Assembly: GCF_018024495.1 (NCBI RefSeq)
Contig: NZ_CP071696.1
Coordinates: 3,162,001-3,226,000, forward strand
From: Agromyces archimandritae
Lineage (GTDB): Bacteria > Actinomycetota > Actinomycetes > Actinomycetales > Microbacteriaceae
DNA: 64,000 nt
Direction: 5' to 3'
Below, in pieces: positions 1-9,962 of the stretch (the stretch's first letter is position 1; each line of letters starts with the position of its first letter). The position numbers and the translations under genes were made by a program. The notes below the pieces were generated by a model, which saw only the letters and a program-made list of their open reading frames with translations, made no database searches and was not told the DNA's origin.

Positions 1-417
1 GAGTTTGGCGGTGCCTGCGGGCCGGTGGATCCACACCCCGCTGCGGCCGGGCACCCGTTGCCCGGCCACGCCGTGGGCGGCGAGGGCGTCGATGATCACG
101 GCCTCGAGGCGGCGCACGTAGGCGACGACGTCGACGGGTTCACCGAGGCGGACGATGGGGTAGCCGACGAGCTGGCCCGGGCCGTGCCAGGTGATCTTGC
201 CGCCGCGGTCGACGTCGACGACGGGGGTGCCGTCGACCGGGCGTTCGTGCGCCTCGGTGCGCCTGCCGGCGGTGAAGACGGGCTCGTGCTCGAGCAGCAG
301 GAGCGTGTCGGGGCGGGCGCCTGCGGCGACCTCGGCGTGGATGCGCCGCTGCAGGTCGAGGCCTGCGGCGTAGGGGACGAGGTCGGGGGCGAGTCCTGCG
401 GTGATGACGTCGAGCAC
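1..417 (-). CDS. lipB: Lipoyl(octanoyl) transferase LipB, cut by the left window edge
   Basis: The first 139 codons read as an octanoyltransferase, which moves octanoyl from acyl carrier protein onto the lipoyl domains of 2-oxoacid dehydrogenases and the glycine cleavage H protein. Family landmarks seen are [14 protein letters not shown] (about residues 41-54) and [18 protein letters not shown], the conserved GGxxTYHGPGQ-type motif. The GTG start at 417 is chosen because GAGGAG lies about 7 nt upstream on the minus strand and the protein begins like the family. The catalytic Cys/Lys half lies beyond base 1. The gene is divergent from ffh. The family call is firm; completeness cannot be judged. 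Confidence 0.93.
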   Translation of the reverse strand, partial: MLDVITAGLAPDLVPYAAGLDLQRRIHAEVAAGARPDTLLLLEHEPVFTAGRRTEAHERPVDGTPVVDVDRGGKITWHGPGQLVGYPIVRLGEPVDVVAYVRRLEAVIIDALAAHGVAGQRVPGRSGVWIHRPAGTAKL

Positions 418-499
418 GTCGGTCTCCTCGGGTCGGCGGGCGGGGCCCCGGATCGGAGCGCGTGGATCGGGTTCGGTGCGGGTTTCGGTACCGGGTCCA

Positions 500-529
500 A
501 CAATAGGGTCGGCGGGTGCGGATCGGCAA
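500..529 (-). promoter_or_regulatory. Candidate lipB promoter
   Basis: On the minus strand TTGCCG (529-524) is followed after 18 nt by TATTGT (505-500). It would start transcription near 493 and give a leader of about 75 nt to the GTG of lipB. It is assigned only by resemblance to vegetative promoters. Confidence 0.45.
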
Positions 530-597
530 CGGCGCGCCGTCGGGGGAGCGCGCGGCCGGCATCCGCACCCCGCGCCGCGCACCCCGCCCGTCTCGCG

Positions 598-603
598 TAA
601 ACT
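598..603 (+). promoter_or_regulatory. -10 element of ffh (leaderless layout)
   Basis: TAAACT ends 9 nt before the ATG at 613, so the predicted transcript begins at or next to the start codon. No Shine-Dalgarno sequence precedes the ATG, which fits a leaderless mRNA. Confidence 0.55.
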
Positions 604-612
604 TGGCGCATC

Positions 613-2184
<1,572 letters not shown>

Positions 2185-2213
2185 CTCGTCGGGGTGCGGG
2201 TGCCGGGCGGTTC

Positions 2214-2309
2214 TGCCCGGCATCGCTCCGCCGGCCCCGCCCGGCATCGCTCCGCCGGCCCCGCCCGGCATCGCTCCGCCGACCCCGCCCGGCATCGCTC
2301 CGCCGACCC
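2214..2309 (+). repeat. Four tandem copies of a 24-bp unit after ffh
   Basis: Four consecutive 24-bp units (2214-2237, 2238-2261, 2262-2285, 2286-2309) share the core CCCGGCATCGCTCCGCCG. They differ at the first base of unit 1 and at one base near the end of units 3 and 4. In units 1 and 2 CCGGC and GCCGG flank an 8-nt loop and can form a hairpin; units 3 and 4 end GCCGA and pair less well. The array lies between convergent ffh and the DUF305 gene, so it may act in transcription termination. There is no T-run, so that role is inferred. Confidence 0.8.
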
Positions 2310-2323
2310 CGGCGAGGCGCGGC

Positions 2324-2995
2324 TCAGCCGCCGAGCCCGGCGAGGCGCTCGCCGATGCCGCGCAGTCGGTCGATCTCGATCCGCTGCGCGTCGGCCATCG
2401 AGCCGGCCAGCCGCGCGACCGAGGAGTCGCCGCGCGCCGCGAGCCGCTCCGAGGCCATCTCGATCGCCCCCTCGTGGTGGCGGATCATGAGCCGCACGAA
2501 CGCCGCGTCGAACGCGGCACCGCTCGCGGCGCGCGCGGCGTCGAGCTCCGCGGCGCTGAGGGCCCCCGGCATCCCCTGCGCGTCGTGCGCGTGGGTCCGC
2601 TCGGGCAGGGTGCGGCGGTCGAGCCACGCCCGCATCTCGGCGGCCTCCGCCTCCTGGGCGAGTGCGATGCGCTCGGCGAGCGCGAGGAGCTCCTCGTCCT
2701 CGCCGCGCCCCGGCGCGAGGGCGGCGAGCTCGATCGCCTGCCCGTGATGGTCGATCATGTGTTCGAGGAAGTCGAGATCGGCCTCCGAGAGCTCCGCCGG
2801 GGCCGGCGGCTCGGTCGCCGGCCGCCCGCCGGGCCCGCCGGGGCGGACGGTGAGCGCCGGATCGGCCGGGGGCGCCGCCTCCGACGCGGTGCAGCCGGCG
2901 AGCCCGGCGCCCACGGCCCCGGCGAGCAGCGCGGCGAGCAGGGCCGCAAGCAGGGCGGCGACCGGGGCCGGCCCGGGGCGGCGGATGCCGGTCAC
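2324..2995 (-). CDS. DUF305 family lipoprotein
   Basis: This 223-residue exported protein has an Ala/Leu-rich signal peptide ending in the lipobox LAGC (Cys at about residue 35), so it should be lipid-anchored outside the membrane. The DUF305 ferritin-like four-helix fold shows its hallmark pairs [13 protein letters not shown] (79-91) and [12 protein letters not shown] (170-181). Members are often found with copper handling, but the biochemical role is not settled. The GTG start at 2995 overlaps the TGA of the upstream LVIVD gene by 4 nt (GTGA), so the two are translationally coupled. No metal resistance genes lie nearby. Confidence 0.9.
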   Translation of the reverse strand: MTGIRRPGPAPVAALLAALLAALLAGAVGAGLAGCTASEAAPPADPALTVRPGGPGGRPATEPPAPAELSEADLDFLEHMIDHHGQAIELAALAPGRGEDEELLALAERIALAQEAEAAEMRAWLDRRTLPERTHAHDAQGMPGALSAAELDAARAASGAAFDAAFVRLMIRHHEGAIEMASERLAARGDSSVARLAGSMADAQRIEIDRLRGIGERLAGLGG

Positions 2996-4962
2996 GGCGC
3001 CCCCGCACGGCGCCGCACGGCGGCCCGCTGCCGGCGGGCCGACCACACGACGAGGGCACCCGCACCGAGCAGGCCGGCGGCCCCGATGACGGCGATCCAC
3101 GGGGTCGCGGAGGCGCCGGCATCCACTCGGGCAACCGAGGCGACGGCCGCATCGGCCGCCTCGGCGGCTTCGAGCACGGCGTAGGCGAACGCCGGCGCGC
3201 TCCGGTCGCCGCGCACCGCGAGCCCGTACGCGCCCGCCGCCAGCGCACCCGGCGCGAGCTCGGCCCGGAAGGCGCCGTCGGCATCGGCGGTGCCCGTCGT
3301 CAGCACCCGCTGCTCCGGCATCCACCACACGTCCACCGTCTCGCCCGGCTCGAAGACGCCCGCCGGCACCCGCACCACGACATGCTCCTCGACGCCCGGC
3401 GGCACGCTGGCCGGCGAGAGCTCCGCGACCGGCAGCGCCGCCCGCTCGCCGGCATCGGCCGGCACGACCGGCGCCTCCCGCCACACCCACGAGAACTCGG
3501 GCTGCGTCTGCGGGTTCAGCTCGCCGGAGACGTAGCGGGCGGCATCCGCGAACTCCGGCCCGGTCAGCCGAAGCACCTCGAGCCCGTCGTACATGTCGCT
3601 CGCGAAGAGGTACCCGTTGTAGAAGTACACGGACCAGATCCCGGCGGTGAAATCCATCGAATACCCGTAGCCGGGGCGGTCGAAGGAGGCGATCTCGACC
3701 GGCGCCGCCGGATCGGTGAAGTCGATGATCGACACCCCGCCCTCGAGCCACGCCTGCGCGACCACGAAGCGATCCGGAACCGGCACCACCCCGCCGGAAT
3801 GCGCCACGCACTTCTCCGCGTCGTCCTGCACGCGGGCGATCTTGAACGTCGCGCCCCGCTCCAGGCGCCCGTCGGCGAGGCCCCACACGGTGTCGGCACC
3901 GCGATCCGCGCCGAACGCGGGGGAGCAGGTGTTGATGAAACCGTCGCCCAGCTCGTCCTGGAACACGACCGCGCTGCCGTCGTTCGCGAAGATCCCCGAA
4001 TGCCAGAACGCCACAGCCGGGTCGCGCACACGCTGCAGCACGCGCGGATGCAGCGGGTCGGCGATGTCGAGCAGCACGCCGTCGCCGCGGCACGCCGCGA
4101 CCGCGAGGCCCTTCGCCGGGTAGGCGGTCATGTCGTGGCAGCCGGTCGTCGCCCGCGTCTCGGCGCCGCCGGGCACCCGGTCGCCCGGCCCGAACGCGGT
4201 CGCGTCGTCGAAGTAGTCGACCGTGTTCGCGACGCGCGCCGCGGCCGGGTCGGCCAGCGGCACCTCGACGATCTGCACCGGGTTCCGCCCCTGGCACTCG
4301 CCGCCGTCGCCGCGGCTGTACGAGGAGATGTACAGGTACACGACGTCGCTGCGGGCCGGATCGGGCACGAGCGTGTGCGTGTGCGACCCGCAGCGCGTGT
4401 GCACGGCCGCGACGTACTCGGGATGCCGCGGATCGCTGAGGTCGAAGATGCGGATGCCCTCCCAGTGCGGTTCGGTCTCGGCGACGCGGCCGGCGTCGCA
4501 GCCGTCGTTCGACATGGGCTCGTCGACCGAGAAGAACACGAGCTCGCCGGCCGCCGACACATCGCCCTGCCCGCCCGGGCAGACGACCGCTGCCAGGAGC
4601 TCCGGGTCGGCGGGCTCGGCGATGTCCCACACGCTGAAGCCGTCGAAGTTGCCCTGCACGAGGTGATCGCCCGAGAACGCCAGATCGGAGTTGATGAAGT
4701 CGGGGTCGTCGCCCGAGCGGAACGGGTTGTCGCGGTGCGCGACCCATTCGAGCGGGCCGGAGACGACGGGATCGCGGCCGTCGGCGGCGGTGGGGGCTGC
4801 GCGAACGGATGCGTCGGCGGATGCCGCGGGCGCGGCCGGCGCGAGCAGCAGTGCCAGGGCGGCGGCGATCGCGACGCCGAGCGCCGGGCGGGCGGCTCGG
4901 CCCGCGGCGCGGCGGGGCACGGAGGCACGGCCCCCGGCATCCGCTCCGGCACCCGGCCGCAT
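2992..4962 (-). CDS. Secreted LVIVD-repeat beta-propeller-like protein with C-terminal membrane anchor
   Basis: This 656-residue protein has a signal peptide (Ala/Leu-rich segment at about 28-48, ending ASA). Propeller-like repeats of the LVIVD type follow, seen as FSVWDIAEPADPELLA, IRIFDLSDPRHPEYVA, VLLDIADPLHPRVL and VSIIDFTDPAAPVEIA. An Ig-like or linker stretch follows, then a single membrane segment near 625-645 with an Arg-rich end, an LPxTG-like topology but with no sorting motif seen. No enzyme motif is recognised. It starts 3 nt after the aminopropyltransferase-like gene and overlaps the DUF305 lipoprotein gene, so the three form one operon. No Shine-Dalgarno is evident at 4962; a start a few codons later is possible. 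Confidence 0.85.
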   Translation of the reverse strand: MRPGAGADAGGRASVPRRAAGRAARPALGVAIAAALALLLAPAAPAASADASVRAAPTAADGRDPVVSGPLEWVAHRDNPFRSGDDPDFINSDLAFSGDHLVQGNFDGFSVWDIAEPADPELLAAVVCPGGQGDVSAAGELVFFSVDEPMSNDGCDAGRVAETEPHWEGIRIFDLSDPRHPEYVAAVHTRCGSHTHTLVPDPARSDVVYLYISSYSRGDGGECQGRNPVQIVEVPLADPAAARVANTVDYFDDATAFGPGDRVPGGAETRATTGCHDMTAYPAKGLAVAACRGDGVLLDIADPLHPRVLQRVRDPAVAFWHSGIFANDGSAVVFQDELGDGFINTCSPAFGADRGADTVWGLADGRLERGATFKIARVQDDAEKCVAHSGGVVPVPDRFVVAQAWLEGGVSIIDFTDPAAPVEIASFDRPGYGYSMDFTAGIWSVYFYNGYLFASDMYDGLEVLRLTGPEFADAARYVSGELNPQTQPEFSWVWREAPVVPADAGERAALPVAELSPASVPPGVEEHVVVRVPAGVFEPGETVDVWWMPEQRVLTTGTADADGAFRAELAPGALAAGAYGLAVRGDRSAPAFAYAVLEAAEAADAAVASVARVDAGASATPWIAVIGAAGLLGAGALVVWSARRQRAAVRRRAGAP

Positions 4963-4965
4963 GGC

Positions 4966-5760
4966 CTAGTCGGCCCGCGCCTGCGCGTCGCCGGTGAACG
5001 CGTCGAGCTCTTCGCCGGCGATGACGCGGATCGGCCGCGGCTCGCGCCGCAGCATCCGCTCGAGGAGGCCGAGGTCCAGCGGCTCATCGGAGGCGATGAA
5101 CTCGAGGTTGCCGTACGGGGCGTCCTCCAGCACCGCGTCCGAGACGATGATCGCCGTGTGCGCGAAGACCGCCCGCAGGGTCGCGGCCATCTCGCGGGTG
5201 AAGTCGCGCCCGCTCGATAGCAGGGAGTTCACGACCACACGGCCGCCCGGGGCGAGGCGGGCCGCGATGGATCGGAAGAAGCCCTCCGTCGTGCAATGGC
5301 CGGGCACCGCGTTGCCCGAGAAGACGTCCACGACGACGAGATCCCAGCGCGGCCCCGGCGGCTGCCCCTCGACGGCGGCGCGGGCGTCGGCGAACTCGGC
5401 GGTGATGGATGCGCCGGGCGCGGGCGGCAGGGCCTCGATCACGAAATCGTACAGTTCGCCGTACAGCTCGACGACGTGCTGCTCGGAGCCGGGGCGGGTA
5501 TGCGCGAGGTAGCGGGGGATGGTCAGGGCGCCGCCGCCGAGGTGCAGGGCGCTGATCGGCGCGGCCGGCGGAAACGCGGCCTCGATGGCGTGGACGGCGA
5601 GCCGCACGTACTCCAGCTGCAGATCGCTCGGGTCGTCGGGGTTCACATGCGACTGCGTCGTGCCGCCGACGACGAGCGAGTACCCGCCGCGCGTGCCGCG
5701 CCCCGACACGAGTCTCGCCGTGATGCGATCGGTGGTGAGTTCGAGGTCGCCGCCCGTCAT
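4966..5760 (-). CDS. Spermidine synthase-like (aminopropyltransferase/methyltransferase fold) protein
   Basis: This 264-residue cytosolic protein has the Rossmann-like spermidine synthase/SAM-methyltransferase fold. LHLGGGALTIPRYL (about 72-85) is the cofactor-binding glycine loop, VVELYGELYDF the acidic loop, and WDLVVVDVFSG the motif that holds the catalytic Asp in true synthases. It resembles the actinobacterial fused-MFS/spermidine-synthase relatives without the membrane half. Whether it uses decarboxylated SAM is not visible. It leads the operon with the LVIVD and DUF305 genes. The start at 5760 has TAGGGT only 6 nt upstream, so the transcript should be leaderless. Confidence 0.82.
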   Translation of the reverse strand: MTGGDLELTTDRITARLVSGRGTRGGYSLVVGGTTQSHVNPDDPSDLQLEYVRLAVHAIEAAFPPAAPISALHLGGGALTIPRYLAHTRPGSEQHVVELYGELYDFVIEALPPAPGASITAEFADARAAVEGQPPGPRWDLVVVDVFSGNAVPGHCTTEGFFRSIAARLAPGGRVVVNSLLSSGRDFTREMAATLRAVFAHTAIIVSDAVLEDAPYGNLEFIASDEPLDLGLLERMLRREPRPIRVIAGEELDAFTGDAQARAD

Positions 5761-5766
5761 GTTCCG

Positions 5767-5772
5767 ACCCTA
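5767..5772 (-). promoter_or_regulatory. -10 element of the aminopropyltransferase-like operon (leaderless layout)
   Basis: On the minus strand TAGGGT is separated by 6 nt from the ATG at 5760. No ribosome-binding site lies between them. Confidence 0.55.
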
Positions 5773-5822
5773 TTGCGGGTGGGCCCGTGAGGCCAGAGGC
5801 GCACCCGGCCGGCCGGAATGCT

Positions 5823-5850
5823 TTGCTCCGCGCGCCCTGATCAATACCAT
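5823..5850 (+). promoter_or_regulatory. Candidate promoter of the FemX-like gene
   Basis: TTGCTC (5823-5828) and TACCAT (5845-5850) are separated by 16 nt in a locally AT-rich patch. Transcription from about 5857 would give a 40-nt leader that contains the GGGGGGAA ribosome-binding site. Confidence 0.45.
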
Positions 5851-5896
5851 TGAATGAAGACGAAGTTGCCTATGCGCCGCCGCAGCCGGGGGGAAC

Positions 5897-6913
5897 ATGC
5901 TCGACACGCTCGCAACGCACACCGCATCGCCGTGGGACGAACAGGTCATCGGCGCGCACAGCTCACCGCACTTCATGCAGTCCGAATCGTGGGCCGAGGC
6001 CAAACGCGCCGGCCCTTGGGAGCTCGAACGGCGCCGGTTCGCCGGCCACCCCGTGCAGGTGTTCGCTCGGCACGCCGAGGGCTTCGGGCTGCTCCAGCAC
6101 CTGCCCCGGGTCAGCGGCATCACCCCCGAGGCGGTGCCGGATCTCACCGAGGCCGTGCGCGAGGGCCGCGGCGAGGCCTTCGCCGCGAAGATCGAGGTGT
6201 ACCAGCCGCGCGACGCCGAGCTCGTGCGGGCGTTCCGCCGGGCGGGATGGATGCCGGCGCGCGCCTCCCAGTACCGGCACGCCGTCGTCGTGGCGACCGA
6301 GGCCGGCGAGGAAGCCGCCTTCGCGGCGATGAAGAAACGCGCCCGGAACGAGGTGCGCACCGCCGAACGCCACGGCGTCGAGATCGAACGCGTCGAATGC
6401 CGCGGGTCGAACCGCGAACGCATGCACGAGCTCATCGCCGAGACCACGGAGCGGTCGGGTTCCCTGCAGCGAAGCCGCGGCTATCTCGAACGCATCTGGG
6501 AGGCCTTCGAGGCCTCCGGCCGCGGCGCCCTGTACTTCGCCCGCTACGGCGGCGAGGTCGTCGCCGGAGCCTTCGTGCTGCGGTACGGGCCGAACGCCTG
6601 GTACAAGGACGGCGGGTCGACGCGCGAGCATCCGCACGTCATGGCCTCCCGGATGCTGCACTGGCACATCATCCGCTCGCTCGCCGCCGAGGGCGTCAGC
6701 CGCTACGACCTCGGCAACATCCCGGACCCGGCCAGCGAGCATCCCGCCGGCCTCGGGCTCAGGATCTTCAAGACCGGCTTCACGCGCGACCCGGTCGAAT
6801 TCCTGCCCGCCTTCGAGCTCTCCTTCCGGCCCGTGCACACCGCCTGGCGGCACGGCGGCGAGCGCGAGCACGTCGGCGCCTACCGCATGCGCACGGGGGA
6901 CTACTGGTACTGA
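5897..6913 (+). CDS. FemX/FemAB-family peptidoglycan bridge aminoacyltransferase
   Basis: This 338-residue protein belongs to the Fem family, which uses aminoacyl-tRNA to add amino acids to the peptidoglycan precursor stem peptide in the cytoplasm. It has the doubled GNAT fold: MQSESWAEAK near 27-36, MKKRARNEVRTAERHGVE near 149-166 (the conserved KxRxxIRxAxxxGV-type segment) and YDLGNIPDP near 275. This last motif and the closing TGDYWY are typical of the FemX group. GGGGGGAA precedes the ATG. The amino acid added is not predictable. It stands alone between the LVIVD operon and the glucosidase gene. Confidence 0.88.
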   Translation: MLDTLATHTASPWDEQVIGAHSSPHFMQSESWAEAKRAGPWELERRRFAGHPVQVFARHAEGFGLLQHLPRVSGITPEAVPDLTEAVREGRGEAFAAKIEVYQPRDAELVRAFRRAGWMPARASQYRHAVVVATEAGEEAAFAAMKKRARNEVRTAERHGVEIERVECRGSNRERMHELIAETTERSGSLQRSRGYLERIWEAFEASGRGALYFARYGGEVVAGAFVLRYGPNAWYKDGGSTREHPHVMASRMLHWHIIRSLAAEGVSRYDLGNIPDPASEHPAGLGLRIFKTGFTRDPVEFLPAFELSFRPVHTAWRHGGEREHVGAYRMRTGDYWY

Positions 6914-6922
6914 GCCGCGCGC

Positions 6923-6928
6923 TACAGT
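6923..6928 (+). promoter_or_regulatory. Candidate -10 element of the beta-glucosidase gene
   Basis: TACAGT lies just after the FemX stop codon. It would start transcription near 6935 and give a leader of about 38 nt with a GGAG site before the ATG at 6973. Confidence 0.4.
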
Positions 6929-6972
6929 GAGTCGGTCCGGCGGATCGTCGGGATCGACGAGTGGAGTGCGAG

Positions 6973-8415
6973 ATGAAGCAGGATTCCCCCGACTACCGTG
7001 ACGCCGGCCTGGCATTCGGCGCCGAGTTCCTCTTCGGCAGTGCCACGGCGGCGTATCAGATCGAGGGCGCGGCGGGCGAGGACGGTCGCGGGGCATCCAT
7101 CTGGGACACCTTCAGCCGCACACCCGGCAAGGTGCTGAACGGCGACACGGGCGACGTCGCCGACGATCATTACCACCGCTGGGAGGCCGACCTCGACCTC
7201 ATGGCCGAACTCGGCCTCGAGGCCTACCGCTTCTCGATCGCGTGGCCGCGGATCCAGCCGACGGGGCGCGGGCCCGTCAACGAAGCGGGCCTCGCCTTCT
7301 ACGAACGGCTCGTCGACGGGCTCATCGCCCGCGGCATCCGCCCCATCGCGACCCTCTACCACTGGGACCTGCCGCAGGCCCTCGAAGACGAGGGCGGCTG
7401 GGCGAACCGTGCCACCGCCTACGCCTTCGCCGACTACGCGCGTCTCGTCGGGCAGCGCCTCGGCGACCGGATCGAGATCTGGACGACCCTGAACGAACCG
7501 TGGTGCTCGGCCTACCTCGGCTACGGCTCGGGCGTGCACGCGCCGGGCGTCACCGACCGCGCGAAGGCGCTCGCCGCCGTCCACCACCTGAACCTCGCCC
7601 ACGGCCTCGGCCTCGCAGCCCTCCGCGAGGTCGTCACGAACGACCCCGGCTTCTCGATCACGCTGAACCTGCACGTCTCCCGCCCCGAGGGGCCGAGCGG
7701 ACCGGAGGCCGTGCGCCGCATCGACGGGCTCGCCAACCGGGTCTTCCTCGAGCCGATCCTCGACGGGCGCTACCCGGCCGACGTCCTCGAAGACACGGCC
7801 GCCGTCACCGACTGGTCGTTCGTGGAGGACGGCGACCTCGAGATCATCTCGGGGGTGCCGATCAGCGTGCTCGGCGTGAACTACTACTCGAGCGGGCGCG
7901 TGCGGGTGTGGGACGGAGAGGGGCCGAAGGCCTCGGCCGACGGGCACAAGGACGGCGCAGGCACCCCGTGGCCGGGCGCGGCCGAGGAGGTCGAGTTCCT
8001 CGAACAGCCCGGGCCGTACACGGCGATGGGGTGGAACATCGACCCCTCCGGGCTCGAGGAGCTGCTCGTCGGGCTGCACGAGCGCTACCCGGAGCTGCCG
8101 CTCATGGTCACCGAGAACGGGGCGGCGTTCGACGACGTCGTCGAAGACGGCGCGGTGCACGACGCGGCCCGCACCGACTACCTCCGCCGACACTTCACGG
8201 CCGCGCACCGGGCGATGGGGCGCGGGGTGCCGCTCACCGGCTACCAGGTGTGGTCGCTGCTCGACAATTTCGAGTGGGCCTACGGCTACTCCAAGCGCTT
8301 CGGGATCGTCCGGGTCGAATACGAGACCCTCGAGCGGCTGCCGAAGGACTCGGCGGGGTGGTACGCCGAACTCATCCGCACCCGGCGCATCCCCGAGGCG
8401 CCCGTCGCCTCCTGA
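6973..8415 (+). CDS. Glycoside hydrolase family 1 beta-glucosidase
   Basis: This 480-residue TIM-barrel enzyme hydrolyses terminal beta-D-glucosides or related beta-glycosides. It shows [15 protein letters not shown] at the N terminus, [10 protein letters not shown], the acid/base motif TLNEPW with Glu175 and the nucleophile motif VTENG with Glu381. It also has the C-terminal [18 protein letters not shown] block that recognises the sugar. No signal peptide is present, so it is cytoplasmic. ATG 6973 is preferred over GTG 6961 because GGAG sits 6 nt before it. No transporter or sugar regulator is adjacent, so the natural substrate is open. Confidence 0.96.
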   Translation: MKQDSPDYRDAGLAFGAEFLFGSATAAYQIEGAAGEDGRGASIWDTFSRTPGKVLNGDTGDVADDHYHRWEADLDLMAELGLEAYRFSIAWPRIQPTGRGPVNEAGLAFYERLVDGLIARGIRPIATLYHWDLPQALEDEGGWANRATAYAFADYARLVGQRLGDRIEIWTTLNEPWCSAYLGYGSGVHAPGVTDRAKALAAVHHLNLAHGLGLAALREVVTNDPGFSITLNLHVSRPEGPSGPEAVRRIDGLANRVFLEPILDGRYPADVLEDTAAVTDWSFVEDGDLEIISGVPISVLGVNYYSSGRVRVWDGEGPKASADGHKDGAGTPWPGAAEEVEFLEQPGPYTAMGWNIDPSGLEELLVGLHERYPELPLMVTENGAAFDDVVEDGAVHDAARTDYLRRHFTAAHRAMGRGVPLTGYQVWSLLDNFEWAYGYSKRFGIVRVEYETLERLPKDSAGWYAELIRTRRIPEAPVAS

Positions 8416-8592
8416 CGCGCGCCGTCAAGCGGGAGGATTATCTTCGGGGCGAGAAATCTGCAAGAATGGTCTGTCGAGTTCCGTTCGTCCGACCCTCTAT
8501 CCGACGCGCGGAACACCCTCGAGCTTCCGCCGGGTGTGCACCCCACGCTCACGGCTGTCAGTTCAACACTTTTCATCACCATCAGGAGAATT

Positions 8593-9009
8593 GTGGCTGT
8601 CAAGATCCGCCTCAAGCGGCTCGGTAAGATCCGCGCCCCGTACTACCGCATCGTCGTGGCCGACTCGCGCACCAAGCGCGACGGCCGCGTGATCGAAGAG
8701 ATCGGCAAGTACCACCCCACCGAGGAGCCCTCGTTCATCGAGGTCGACTCCGAGCGCGCCCAGTACTGGCTCGGCGTCGGCGCACAGCCGACCGAGCAGG
8801 TGCGCGCCATCCTCAAGCTCACCGGCGACTGGGGCACCTTCAAGGGCGAGAAGGATGCGAAGTCCACCGTCAAGGTCGCCGAGCCGAAGGCCGAGTACCA
8901 GGCCGACGAGCAGAAGAAGACCGTCGTCAAGCCGAAGGCCGAGAAGCCGGCCAAGGCCGAGGAGCCGGAGGCCGACGCCTCCGCCGCCGACGAGACGGCC
9001 GAGGCGTAA
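8593..9009 (+). CDS. rpsP: 30S ribosomal protein S16
   Basis: This 138-residue S16 assembles into the 30S subunit body. It has the family N terminus [20 protein letters not shown], followed by [15 protein letters not shown] and [18 protein letters not shown]. The GTG start has AGGAGA 3 nt upstream. Residues after about 90 form a Lys/Glu/Ala-rich tail not present in the roughly 82-residue E. coli protein. It opens the rpsP-khpA-rimM block. The 177-nt leader (8416-8592) is unusually AT-rich near 8440-8480, and I could not place its promoter with confidence. Confidence 0.98.
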   Translation: MAVKIRLKRLGKIRAPYYRIVVADSRTKRDGRVIEEIGKYHPTEEPSFIEVDSERAQYWLGVGAQPTEQVRAILKLTGDWGTFKGEKDAKSTVKVAEPKAEYQADEQKKTVVKPKAEKPAKAEEPEADASAADETAEA

Positions 9010-9013
9010 GCAA

Positions 9014-9250
9014 TTGCTCACCTCCGCGCTCGAACACCTCGTCAAGGGAATCGTCGATCACCCCGATGACGTCGAGATCGTGGCCGCGGCGAGTGCACGC
9101 GGCGAGGTCCTCGAGGTTCATGTGAACCCCGAGGACCTCGGTCGCGTCATCGGCCGGTCCGGCCGCACGGCCAAGGCCCTCCGTACGCTCGTGACGGCGC
9201 TCGCCGACGGTCGTCGCGTGCGCGTCGACGTCGTCGACACCGACCGCTGA
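9014..9250 (+). CDS. khpA: KH-domain RNA-binding protein KhpA
   Basis: This 78-residue protein is a single KH domain of the KhpA (YlqC) family. These small RNA-binding proteins partner KhpB and affect cell elongation and division in Gram-positive bacteria. The fold is seen in LEHLVKGIVDHPDDVEI and in the GxxG loop region VIGRSGRTAKALRTLV, which contacts RNA. The only start that matches the family N terminus is TTG at 9014, four nt after the rpsP stop, with a weak GAGG overlapping the rpsP end. The rare start and close spacing suggest coupling to rpsP. rimM follows after 1 nt. Confidence 0.93.
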   Translation: MLTSALEHLVKGIVDHPDDVEIVAAASARGEVLEVHVNPEDLGRVIGRSGRTAKALRTLVTALADGRRVRVDVVDTDR

Positions 9251-9251
9251 C

Positions 9252-9953
9252 GTGGCCCGGTCCCCGCGAACCCAGCTCCGTGTCGGCCGCCTCACCAAGG
9301 CCCACGGCCTGAAGGGCGCCCTCAAGCTCGAGCTCTACACCGACGACCCCGAGCGCCGCTTCGTGCCGGGCGCGGTGTTCTCCCTGCAGGTGCCGGAGTC
9401 CTCGCCCTGGCACGGCAAGCACCTCACCTTCCGCGAACTGCGCTGGTACAACCAGCAGCCCGTCGGCTTCTTCGAGGGCGTCGACGACCGCACCGCCGCC
9501 GAGAGCCTCGTCAAGGCGATCCTCTGGGTCGACCACGTCGACGAAGAGCCGGCCGAGCCGGACGCCTGGTACGACCACCAGCTCATCGGCCTCGACGTCG
9601 TCCGCGACGGCACGAAGATCGGCTCGGTCGTCTCGGTCGAGCACCTGCCGGCGCAGGACCTGCTCATCGTGAAGCACGCCGGCCGCGAGGTCATGGTTCC
9701 GTTCGTGAACGCCCTCGTGCCCGAGGTCGACATCGAGACCGGCACCGTGACCGTCACCCCGCCCCCCGGTCTCTTCGAGGAGCTGGCGGAGGAGGCGGCC
9801 GCGCCTGCCGAGCCGGCCTCCGAGGAGGCGGCCGCACCCGTCGAGTCCGCCGGATCCGAGGAGCCTGCGCCTTCCGAGGAGCCCGCGGCCTCCGGCGATC
9901 CCGCGGCGTCCGGCGAGGAGACGCCCGGCGAGGCGCGCGAGCCCGGCGAATAG
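9252..9953 (+). CDS. rimM: Ribosome maturation factor RimM
   Basis: This 233-residue 30S assembly factor binds S19 and helps mature the 16S rRNA head domain. The N-terminal RimM beta barrel starts LRVGRLTKAHGLKGALKLELYTDDP, with FRELRWYNQQPVGFFEGVDDR. The PRC barrel follows (WYDHQLIGLDVV, VMVPFVNALVPEVDIETG, VTPPPGLFEEL). The last 55 or so residues are a Glu/Ala/Pro/Ser-rich low-complexity tail beyond the usual family end. The GTG start is 1 nt after khpA. Its TAG stop codon also forms the beginning of the -10 element of trmD. Confidence 0.97.
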   Translation: MARSPRTQLRVGRLTKAHGLKGALKLELYTDDPERRFVPGAVFSLQVPESSPWHGKHLTFRELRWYNQQPVGFFEGVDDRTAAESLVKAILWVDHVDEEPAEPDAWYDHQLIGLDVVRDGTKIGSVVSVEHLPAQDLLIVKHAGREVMVPFVNALVPEVDIETGTVTVTPPPGLFEELAEEAAAPAEPASEEAAAPVESAGSEEPAPSEEPAASGDPAASGEETPGEAREPGE

Positions 9954-9956
9954 GCT
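9951..9956 (+). promoter_or_regulatory. -10 element of trmD overlapping the rimM stop codon
   Basis: TAGGCT begins with the TAG stop of rimM and ends 6 nt before the trmD ATG. The layout matches the other leaderless promoters in the window and would let trmD be transcribed independently of rimM. Confidence 0.55.
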
Positions 9957-9962
9957 GCCGCC

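Noticed and set aside
2214..2309. CRISPR array
   Set aside because: The 24-bp units follow each other without spacers and no cas genes are present.
2324..4747. Single long gene covering both the LVIVD and DUF305 regions
   Set aside because: Only the last 223 codons of that frame look like protein (signal peptide, lipobox, DUF305). The upstream part is a shadow of the LVIVD gene.
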